Assembly: GCF_021646545.1 (NCBI RefSeq) | Contig: NZ_JAKIRP010000001.1 | Coordinates: forward strand, 930,001-994,000 | From: Chitinophaga filiformis | GTDB taxonomy: Bacteria; Bacteroidota; Bacteroidia; Chitinophagales; Chitinophagaceae | Length of the DNA: 64,000 nt | Direction of reading: 5' to 3' | Shown here: piece after piece, positions 52,729-59,775 of the stretch | Layout of the letters: each line of letters starts with the position of its first letter | Position numbering within the stretch: the first letter of the stretch is position 1 | Notes under the pieces: model-generated | What the model saw: the letters and a program-made list of their open reading frames with translations, nothing else | Databases searched by the model: none | Told to the model about the DNA's origin: nothing | Translations under genes and position numbers: made by a program

Positions 52729-53762
52729 GGTTTTTCTGTAGCGGTAACAACAACATTTGGGCGTACACGGCGCCTGATTTCAGGTATAAAGAACTCGGCA
52801 ACCAGCAGTAACAGGCTGATAGCCAGGAAGTACTGGTAATAGCTGTTATAGTCTGTGAAGATATTCTCCCCGAATTCTTTCTGCTCCATGCTATCTATCT
52901 TCTGGACCAGGGAATTCACCACCTCTTCAGTATTATTATCGAGGTGTTCATAAATACCCCGGCCGGCAGCAGCGATGGATTTTAGTTCATCTTCATTCAG
53001 TTTGGAAATAACTGTATTGCCTTCCTTATCTTTTTTGTAGGTGCCTGTTTCCGGATCCGGTAAGGGAGAACCTGTCGGGGAACCTATACCGATGGTATTG
53101 ATCACCACACCATTGTCAAAAGCCATGTTGGCTTTCGATATAGCGGCTTCGTCATGGTCTTCACCATCGGAAATGATGATGAGGGCTTTATGTTTTCTCT
53201 CCTTCTTATTAAAAGCATCATTGCTGACCTGGATCGCCTGTCCGATAGCGGTACCCTGAGTAGGGATCATTTCTGGTCCAACAGTAGAAAGGTACATCTT
53301 AGCGGCAGAATAGTCTATGGTCAGTGGCATCTGGAGATAGGCGTTGCCGGCAAATACTACCAGGCCAACGCGGTCATTATCCAGTTTGTCTGCCAGTTTG
53401 GAGATGAGTTGTTTGGCCCTGGTAAGACGATCGGGCTTCACATCTCCTGCCAGCATACTTTTGCTGACATCAAGCGCGATCACCACATCTACGCCCTTCC
53501 GGGTGATCTTTTCCATCCGGCTACCTTTCTGAATATTGGCAAGACCAATTACTCCGAAAAGGAAGGCAAGGAAGATCAACAGGAAACGGAAGGTGAAGCG
53601 CCGGCGGGAATAACCGGTAAATAATTTCTCTACAAGTACAGGGTCACCCAGTTTGCGAACGGAGCGCCTTTTCCACCAGGATATGCTGAGGAATGCCAGT
53701 TGCAGTACCAGTAATAAGACCAGTGCCCATAAGTATTCGCTATGCTGAAAACGTAACATCAT
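52725..53762 (-). CDS. VWA-domain membrane protein of the Bat type (BatB-like)
   Basis: 345 residues from the Met at 53762. N-terminal membrane helices (LWALVLLLVLQLAFLSISWW and FLLIFLAFLFGVIGLANI), then a von Willebrand A domain with the metal-binding MIDAS pattern VVIALDVSKSML, TPTQGTAIGQA-like segment (IPTQGTAIGQAIQ) and ALIIISDGEDHD. A C-terminal membrane helix (YQYFLAISLLLLVAEFFI) follows. In Bacteroides, Bat proteins with MoxR are involved in oxygen tolerance. The usual batA/moxR genes are not next to this pair, at least not within 370 bp upstream. Confidence 0.82.
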   Translation of the reverse strand: MMLRFQHSEYLWALVLLLVLQLAFLSISWWKRRSVRKLGDPVLVEKLFTGYSRRRFTFRFLLIFLAFLFGVIGLANIQKGSRMEKITRKGVDVVIALDVSKSMLAGDVKPDRLTRAKQLISKLADKLDNDRVGLVVFAGNAYLQMPLTIDYSAAKMYLSTVGPEMIPTQGTAIGQAIQVSNDAFNKKERKHKALIIISDGEDHDEAAISKANMAFDNGVVINTIGIGSPTGSPLPDPETGTYKKDKEGNTVISKLNEDELKSIAAAGRGIYEHLDNNTEEVVNSLVQKIDSMEQKEFGENIFTDYNSYYQYFLAISLLLLVAEFFIPEIRRRVRPNVVVTATEKP

Positions 53763-54048
53763 CCAATAAAGATTTCTTCTGCCGGTCGTGAGGGGACCGG
53801 ACACAGGGATCAAATATAATTTTTTTAGTACGTTTTACATCATATGTAAGTGGTGATTTAGGAGTTTTTTAACGCTATAAGGGCAGAAGAGGTGATAGAT
53901 AAGCAGTTACCGGAGAGCATAGAGGAGAGTACAGCCGAAAAAGAGGGCCAAAGGTCCCGGAGCAAAAGTTTTGTTTAGACAGGATACGTTGGTGCCAGCA
54001 ATTGCAGACCTTGAGAGCGGCTATGATAAAGGGCTGAGCACTAATTGA

Positions 54049-54122
54049 TTGACGCCGGCAAATATGTGAGTAATAGCGATTTTTGCCTTAACGATTGATT
54101 GTTGACGGTGGCAAATATGTGA
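54049..54122 (+). repeat. Short direct repeat upstream of the bat pair
   Basis: TTGACGCCGGCAAATATGTGA (54049-54069) and TTGACGGTGGCAAATATGTGA (54102-54122) agree at 19 of 21 bases, 53 bp apart. The 53763-54130 gap is otherwise without a gene. The copies may be binding sites or remains of a duplication. Confidence 0.5.
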
Positions 54123-54130
54123 AAAGGCAC

Positions 54131-54176
54131 TAAAAAAGCCATAGTTCAACAGGTATCTGACCTGTGCAACTATGGC
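54131..54176 (-). terminator. Intrinsic terminator of the beta-lactamase gene
   Basis: GCCATAGTT (54138-54146) pairs with AACTATGGC (54168-54176), with an inner CAGGT/ACCTG stem. Six T residues follow on the minus strand. It lies 17 bp past the stop codon. Confidence 0.88.
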
Positions 54177-54193
54177 CTTGAATGAGTTTCTAT

Positions 54194-54997
54194 TTATTTC
54201 AACCCCTCCATATAACCTGCATCTTTCAGCAGACTTTTCAGCAGGTCCATACGAACCTTGCTGATGTCGAGGGCTTTATCTTCCGTATCGAAGTTCAGGA
54301 CAAAGAAAGTAGGATGACCATTTTCTTCGATCCAGCCAGTGATCCAGGCAATCGTTTTGGAACCTACTGTTGCCATACCGGTTTTATAGCTGAGTTCATA
54401 CTTGTCAGTTTTCTCCATCAGCATAATGGCGCGGACCCATTGCATAGTCAGCTTATGAAAGGGTAGCTGATCGAAGTACAGCTTCTTGACAAAACCAAGT
54501 TCCTCATCCGGAGAGATCTGCAGGCTGTTGTCGAGCCAGAATGTGTCAATACGACTGATCTTCATATTGCCATACTTGACAGTGTCAAGCCAATGCTGCA
54601 TGACAGGTTTGGTGATGCGGCGGGCCACTTCCTGGTAGTAAGGGACAGCTGACAGTTGGAACGCCCGCTTCATACTGAGGGATTGATTCCACTCAGGAAC
54701 TGAACGTACAATACCATCCCAGGGAATGACAGTGGAAGTGTCTTTCAGTACGCCGGTTTCAAGTCCTACGAGAGAATTAAAGATCTTGAAGGTGGAGGCC
54801 GGCACGAAACGTTCCTTCGCCCGGTCTATATTATATACCTTAAAGGTACCCTGGCTGTTGTTGAACAGCATAAAGCATCCTTCTACTTTGTATTCGGTAA
54901 AATACTTTTCCCAGTCTTTTTCAACCTTAACGTTGTTCGGAGCGCAGGCGTTCGCCAGCATGGCTACCAGCAGGAGTATCCAGCCAGTTTGTTTCAT
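54194..54997 (-). CDS. Class D (OXA-type) beta-lactamase, lipoprotein
   Basis: 267 residues from the ATG at 54997, which gives a signal with lipobox LANAC (lipidated Cys18), so the enzyme is expected in the periplasm bound to a membrane. All class D elements are present: S68-T-F-K71 in PASTFKIFNSL, S116-A-V in FQLSAVPYY, Y142-G-N in VKYGNMK, and K205-T-G in YELSYKTGMAT, followed by AWITGWIEENG. The lysine of STFK is the one carbamylated in this class. Chromosomal with ordinary codon use and no mobile element next to it, so it is likely intrinsic. Substrate range cannot be read from sequence. Confidence 0.9.
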   Translation of the reverse strand: MKQTGWILLLVAMLANACAPNNVKVEKDWEKYFTEYKVEGCFMLFNNSQGTFKVYNIDRAKERFVPASTFKIFNSLVGLETGVLKDTSTVIPWDGIVRSVPEWNQSLSMKRAFQLSAVPYYQEVARRITKPVMQHWLDTVKYGNMKISRIDTFWLDNSLQISPDEELGFVKKLYFDQLPFHKLTMQWVRAIMLMEKTDKYELSYKTGMATVGSKTIAWITGWIEENGHPTFFVLNFDTEDKALDISKVRMDLLKSLLKDAGYMEGLK

Positions 54998-55106
54998 ATA
55001 CTTCTTTTTAGTGCTGCAAAAGTAGCAAATCGGGGCATATATATCCATTCGATATAGAAATGACGGTGAAGTGATAAGGCTGGCAATGCCTGGTAGCGGA
55101 GACAAG

Positions 55107-55133
55107 AAAAAGGGCCGGTCCGCAGACCAGCCC
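55107..55133 (-). terminator. Intrinsic terminator of kbl
   Basis: GGGCCGGTC (55112-55120) pairs with GACCAGCCC (55125-55133) with one mismatch-type G-T pair and a 4-nt loop, followed on the minus strand by TTTTTCTT. Confidence 0.75.
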
Positions 55134-55195
55134 CTGGAAGTCGTTTTTGATTTTTCTGAAGCCAGCCTTGGGAAAGACGGCTTCGTATGTATGTA

Positions 55196-56395
55196 TTATT
55201 GAACTAATTGCTTGATTACACCCAGTTCCTTACCCACTTTGGTAAAGGCGGCAATAGCCTTATCCAGGTGCGCCTGTTCATGAGCAGCACTGAGCTGAAC
55301 ACGGATACGGGCCTGGCCTTTCGGAACCACAGGGAAGAAGAAGCCGATCACATAGATACCTTCTTTCAGGAGTTTGTCTGCAAACTGCTGGCTCAGTACC
55401 GCATCGTACAGCATTACCGGAACAATCGGGTGGTCGCCTGGTTTGATATCGAAGCCCGCTTCCGTCATTTTAGTCCGGAAGTAGCGGGTATTATATTCCA
55501 GTTTGTCCCTGAGGGCCGTAGTAGAGCTTAACATCTTCAGTACGGAAATAGAAGCGCCGACTATGCTGGGGGCTACAGAGTTGGAGAAGAGATAAGGACG
55601 GCTACGCTGGCGCAGCATGTCTATGATCTCTTTCTTACCGCTGGTGAAACCGCCTGATGCACCGCCAAGGGCCTTACCCAGGGTACCGGTGATGATATCG
55701 ATACGGCCCATTACATTACGGTATTCGTGGGTACCACGGCCGGTTTTACCCAGGAAGCCGGAGGAATGGCTTTCGTCAATCATTACAATCGCATCGTATT
55801 TATCTGCCAGATCACAGATCTTGTCCAGCTGGGCAATGGTGCCGTCCATGCTGAAAGATCCGTCAGTAACGATAATACGGCTACGAAGGTGAGCTGACTC
55901 CTGTAGTCTGGCTTCCAGGTCAGCCATATTGTTATGTTCGTAACGGTAACGCTGCGCTTTACAGAGGCGTACACCGTCGATAATAGAAGCGTGGTTGAGC
56001 GCATCAGAGATGATGGCATCCTGTTCATTGAAGAGAGGTTCGAATACACCACCGTTGGCGTCGAAAGCGGCAGCGTACAGTATAGTGTCTTCAGTACCAA
56101 GGAATTCCGCCAGTTTCTGTTCCAGCTCGCGGTGAATGTCCTGGGTGCCGCAAATAAAGCGGACACTGCTCATGCCATATCCATGGGTATCTATGGCATC
56201 TTTGGCCGCCTTGATCACATCGGGGTGGCTGGAAAGGCCCAGGTAGTTATTAGCACAGAAGTTAATAACGGTGTTTCCACCTACCTGAATCTCGGCTCCC
56301 TGTTCAGAGGTAATCACCCGCTCGTTCTTAAAAAGTCCGGCGGAGCGTATTTCATCCAGTTCCTGTTGAAGGCGGGCAATGAATTTTTGGTTCAT
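55196..56395 (-). CDS. kbl: Glycine C-acetyltransferase
   Basis: 399 residues. PLP enzyme of the alpha-oxoamine synthase family; cleaves 2-amino-3-ketobutyrate to glycine and acetyl-CoA in threonine breakdown. Seen: [73 protein letters not shown] and the PLP lysine in [16 protein letters not shown]. No threonine dehydrogenase is adjacent. BioF or serine palmitoyltransferase are close relatives, but the match in length and in the GTQDIH stretch favours Kbl. Confidence 0.92.
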   Translation of the reverse strand: MNQKFIARLQQELDEIRSAGLFKNERVITSEQGAEIQVGGNTVINFCANNYLGLSSHPDVIKAAKDAIDTHGYGMSSVRFICGTQDIHRELEQKLAEFLGTEDTILYAAAFDANGGVFEPLFNEQDAIISDALNHASIIDGVRLCKAQRYRYEHNNMADLEARLQESAHLRSRIIVTDGSFSMDGTIAQLDKICDLADKYDAIVMIDESHSSGFLGKTGRGTHEYRNVMGRIDIITGTLGKALGGASGGFTSGKKEIIDMLRQRSRPYLFSNSVAPSIVGASISVLKMLSSTTALRDKLEYNTRYFRTKMTEAGFDIKPGDHPIVPVMLYDAVLSQQFADKLLKEGIYVIGFFFPVVPKGQARIRVQLSAAHEQAHLDKAIAAFTKVGKELGVIKQLVQ

Positions 56396-56420
56396 AAGTA
56401 GCAGATTTTATAACCTGGTT

Positions 56421-56428
56421 CAAAGTTA
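56421..56428 (-). promoter_or_regulatory. -7 element of kbl
   Basis: On the minus strand TAACTTTG is a full TAnnTTTG match about 26 nt before the kbl ATG. No TTG lies at the expected -33 position. The rest of the 369-bp gap to 56764 has no gene or repeat that I can recognise. Confidence 0.45.
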
Positions 56429-56764
56429 TGGCAATAAATGTATTGCGATTCTCTCACCCGTGACGGCTTTTGTGCCCAAGCCGAAAAAGTTTGACGGGTC
56501 TGTAACATTTGGGGACTGCTCTGCGTCATAGTAATGTCTGCACGTCGATCCCGCGTAGATTGGTTATTGTGTGGCAGCGGGGTCCGGACTGAGTTGAAAT
56601 TTCCGCGCTATTGAAGGATGGCAACGTCCATGCGGGAACTTGCCGTCCAGAGTGATACGTGCAGGACATAGGCGCACAGACGAATGTGGGATTAGAAATG
56701 AGGGGGAGATGAGCGGATATAAAGTAATTGTCGGACATTAGCACTAAAATCCCGCAACACCCGG

Positions 56765-57250
56765 ATGACGGAAAAGGAGTACAATCAATGCGTGGACCTG
56801 TACGCGGACAATCTCTTCCGGTTTATTGTTAAAAATTTAGACCATACCGAGGACGCCAGAGATGTTGTACAGAATGCGTTTGAAATATTGTGGAAGCACT
56901 GTAACGATGTGCCTTTTGAGAAAGGCAAGTCATACCTGTTTACTGTTGCCTACCACAATATGATAGATCATGTCCGCAAGGTGAAGCGTATTACACTGGT
57001 AGACGATTTTAAAGAAGAGACTAAGATCTCAGAGCAAAGGATCCATGATGCAAAAAAGGTACTGGAGAAGGCATTGGACAAACTGACAGATGTTCAGCGC
57101 TCACTCATACTCTTGAAGGATTATGAAGGCTACAGCTATGAGGAAATAGGAGAAATTATGCAGTTAAATCCCTCACAGGTAAAGGTTTATCTGCACAGGG
57201 CCAGGTTACACCTGAAGCAGTACCTGGTGAAGATGGAGAATGTGATCTAG
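56765..57250 (+). CDS. ECF-type RNA polymerase sigma factor
   Basis: 161 residues. Region 2: YADNLFRFIVKNLDHTEDARDVVQNAFEILWKHC, followed by KGKSYLFTVAYHNMIDHVRK. Region 4 is KALDKLTDVQRSLILLKDYEGYSYEEIGEIMQLNPSQVKVYLHRA, a standard helix-turn-helix that reads the -35/-33 region. It is shorter than housekeeping sigma, with no region 1 or 3. It is followed 51 bp later by a membrane protein with anti-sigma-like N-terminus and two envelope proteins, forming an envelope-stress module by arrangement. Confidence 0.9.
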   Translation: MTEKEYNQCVDLYADNLFRFIVKNLDHTEDARDVVQNAFEILWKHCNDVPFEKGKSYLFTVAYHNMIDHVRKVKRITLVDDFKEETKISEQRIHDAKKVLEKALDKLTDVQRSLILLKDYEGYSYEEIGEIMQLNPSQVKVYLHRARLHLKQYLVKMENVI

Positions 57251-57301
57251 CACAGGTGACGGGAATCGAGTAATATTGCATATTAATTATATGTTTTTGA
57301 G

Positions 57302-58456
57302 TTGGCAGTTAATATAAACATATCGAACTACGAGGAATTCCTGCTCAGCGCCATTGATGGTGAGCTGAACGGGGAGGAGCGGGCCGCATTGGAAGCCTTT
57401 ATGCAACAGCATCCGGAAGTCCGCAAGGAACTGGCGTTGCTGGAGGCCACAAAGTTGCATCCTGATGAGGAAATGAAATTTGATGCCAAAGAAGCGCTCT
57501 ACAAACATACCAGTGGCCTGTCTGCCACAAATTATGAACGTTTCCTGCTGGATTACGTTGATAATGAACTGAGTGCGTCAGAAAAGAGGGAACTGGAGGC
57601 ATTGATCGGCCAGTACCCTCATATTCAAAAGGAGTTGTCGCTCCTGCAGGCTACAAGGTTAAGCCCTGATCTCTCTGTAACATTTGGGAATAAAGCATCG
57701 CTATATAGGAAAAGGGAACGTACAACCGTACGCCCATTGTGGTGGTGGAGCGCTGCTGCCGCTGTGGTTGTCGGGCTTAGCGTCTGGATGCTCCCTGGTC
57801 AGCGTTCAGGCGATAAATCACAAGTGGCTGTTAATCAGCCGTCCACTACAGGCGATTCACCTGCAGTACAGCAGTCAGCTGGCAGGCAGATTAACACCCC
57901 TTCTCTCGCGGATGCGGCTAAACAAGCGGGCAGTTCAGCAGAAGAAGAGTCTACACCTGCTGCCGCTGACCAGAAAGGTAACGCAGATGTGATTGCCAGG
58001 ACCACAAGCGATAGCGATATTCAAAGTAGGACTTCAGCCACTAATGTCATTGCTCAAAAAGGACCGGATGGCAGAACAAATAAAGCTACCGTATCTGAAG
58101 CAACTACGGCTGAGCAGAAACAGGGGACCGGCGTTGACCGCCTGCCTGATAGTCGCTTACCAGTGCTGGCTAACATACCGCAACCAGCATCTACTTCCGG
58201 GGAAGTAGTGCAGCAGCTGCAGGAGAAAACGGCACAGCAGGAGAAAATACTGGCACAGAACGTTGCGCCTGTACCCGAGAAAAACGCTGTTATGGCCAAT
58301 GCAGAAAAGATTGATAACGCGCCTGTTGCATCACCAGCTGCAGCTGCGGCACCGGCAAATGGCGAACTGGTAGTGGCAGTGACGATGAATGGAGACAGTA
58401 AACTGCTTAATGGAGTGGCCAATGTAGCCAGGTTCCTGTCCCGCAAGAAGAAATAA
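57302..58456 (+). CDS. Anti-sigma-like membrane protein with duplicated N-domain, UUG start
   Basis: 384 residues with TTG start at 57302 (an in-frame stop lies six codons upstream). Two consecutive copies of a 60-70-residue helical unit are seen: YEEFLLSAIDGELNGEERAA with KELALLEATKLHPDEEMKFD, then YERFLLDYVDNELSASEKRE with KELSLLQATRLSPDLSVTFG. One membrane helix follows (WWWSAAAAVVVGLSVWMLPG, around residue 150). The periplasmic part is long and low-complexity (Ala, Thr, Gln, Ser), ending MNGDSKLLNGVANVARFLSRKK. It is the likely inhibitor of the preceding sigma factor. The zinc-ligand HxxxCxxC of classical ZAS proteins is absent. Confidence 0.72.
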   Translation: MAVNINISNYEEFLLSAIDGELNGEERAALEAFMQQHPEVRKELALLEATKLHPDEEMKFDAKEALYKHTSGLSATNYERFLLDYVDNELSASEKRELEALIGQYPHIQKELSLLQATRLSPDLSVTFGNKASLYRKRERTTVRPLWWWSAAAAVVVGLSVWMLPGQRSGDKSQVAVNQPSTTGDSPAVQQSAGRQINTPSLADAAKQAGSSAEEESTPAAADQKGNADVIARTTSDSDIQSRTSATNVIAQKGPDGRTNKATVSEATTAEQKQGTGVDRLPDSRLPVLANIPQPASTSGEVVQQLQEKTAQQEKILAQNVAPVPEKNAVMANAEKIDNAPVASPAAAAAPANGELVVAVTMNGDSKLLNGVANVARFLSRKKK

Positions 58457-58479
58457 TCCGATGAATGAACTTTTTTGAT

Positions 58480-59394
58480 ATGAAGTGTAAAGTTTTACGC
58501 TATTTATTGTTACTACTTATTGTAAGTGTTGGTGCAAATGCCCAGACCGCCGACAGCCTGGTGGAGACTATCCAGATCAAAGGGCTGATCATTGTTAAGG
58601 GGAAAGACACAAAGGGTAAGCGCATCTTCAAGGTCTATAACGATACCGCATATGCCAAGGAAAGGTTGAAAAAGAACCTGCAAACCAGATGGTTCGTGGT
58701 GGACGTAGGTTTCAATAATTATATAGACCGTAGTGATTATACAGGGGCTGTCGCTTTATCCTACTATGCGCCTAATGGAGTATCAGATGTCTATAATAAG
58801 TCTTTTACTTATTCAGCAGCTGGTTTGAATACTCTGGCCCCCCGCGGAGGGAGCACGCCGCTTACGCCATCGGAGTTTAAACTGATTACCGGAAAGTCGA
58901 TCAATGTTAATATCTGGCTGTTCCAGCAACGGTTGAATATCTATAAACATAAACTGAACCTGATCTATGCCTTAGGAGTTGAAATGAATAACTACCGCTT
59001 TGCGAGAAATATTACCTATGTCCCCGGATACCCCACCCAGATCATACGTGACAATGTTAATTTTTCAAAGAATAAGTTGTTCGCCGAATACCTGAGCGTA
59101 CCATTAATGCTGAACTTCAATAGTAACCCGGCCCGCCCTTCCAGAGCCTTCAAAATGGGGATGGGAGTGATGGGAGGATACCTGGTAAAGGCCCGGACGA
59201 AACAGATCAGCAGAGAGCGTGGAAAGGAAAAGAAAGTGGATGAATTCAACCTCAACAAATGGAAATTAAGCCTGACAGGAGATATAGGTTATGGACCTCT
59301 CAAACTTTATGGTAATTTTGCATTAACTCCTTTACATGATTATGGCCTGGAACAGTATCCTTTCTCAATTGGGATACGTTTTAATAGCTTTTAA
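58480..59394 (+). CDS. Outer-membrane beta-barrel-type protein
   Basis: 304 residues from the ATG at 58480, which gives the signal MKCKVLRYLLLLLIVSVGANAQ; an ATG five codons upstream is also possible. The mature protein has alternating strands and ends in HDYGLEQYPFSIGIRFNSF, with the terminal Phe expected for outer-membrane barrels. Motifs such as YLSVPLMLNFNSNPARPS and AFKMGMGVMGGYLVKA recall the OMP_b-brl family. It is 23 bp from the anti-sigma gene and probably in its operon. Possibly the regulated outer-membrane target of the sigma factor. Confidence 0.7.
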   Translation: MKCKVLRYLLLLLIVSVGANAQTADSLVETIQIKGLIIVKGKDTKGKRIFKVYNDTAYAKERLKKNLQTRWFVVDVGFNNYIDRSDYTGAVALSYYAPNGVSDVYNKSFTYSAAGLNTLAPRGGSTPLTPSEFKLITGKSINVNIWLFQQRLNIYKHKLNLIYALGVEMNNYRFARNITYVPGYPTQIIRDNVNFSKNKLFAEYLSVPLMLNFNSNPARPSRAFKMGMGVMGGYLVKARTKQISRERGKEKKVDEFNLNKWKLSLTGDIGYGPLKLYGNFALTPLHDYGLEQYPFSIGIRFNSF

Positions 59395-59425
59395 CCGTTT
59401 TTGGGGGATCAAAATCTATATTAGT

Positions 59426-59671
59426 ATGCGTTCTTTTATTGCTTTTCTGGCCTGTACCGGGTTTATTGTATGGGCACATTCATGTGAGAAGAGAATTGTA
59501 GGGGTGAAAGTTTATGCTCATCAGCCGGGTGAAAATGATGGATTATCGTTTAATGGCCTCACTTACGAGCGCCCTTTGTTGTTAGCTCATACGGAAGCCC
59601 CTGTAGCTATTGATGCACTGTTTGTTAATATCGAGTACGGACCTGCCACTGAACACGACTGGAAAAGATAG
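59426..59671 (+). CDS. Small hypothetical lipoprotein
   Basis: 81 residues starting at the ATG at 59426. MRSFIAFLACTGFIVWAHSC gives a lipoprotein-type signal (Cys at residue 20), then KRIVGVKVYAHQPGENDGLS and YERPLLLAHTEAPVAIDA. An upstream in-frame ATG at 59336 lies inside the preceding gene and is not used, in my view. No family recognised. The position right after an outer-membrane protein suggests it is the last gene of the sigma operon. Confidence 0.5.
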   Translation: MRSFIAFLACTGFIVWAHSCEKRIVGVKVYAHQPGENDGLSFNGLTYERPLLLAHTEAPVAIDALFVNIEYGPATEHDWKR

Positions 59672-59775
59672 GCCATTGCTCATCTTTTAGTCCCTTTTAA
59701 CAAATTCCTGTTGCCTCACATCCGGCCATTACCATTATATTTGGTAATGTTTTTTTTATTTTCAAAAACCAATAC

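Noticed and set aside
54194..54997. Interpretation as penicillin-binding protein or BlaR1-like sensor
   Set aside because: Short length, no membrane-spanning signalling domain, and complete class D motifs with the YGN triad.
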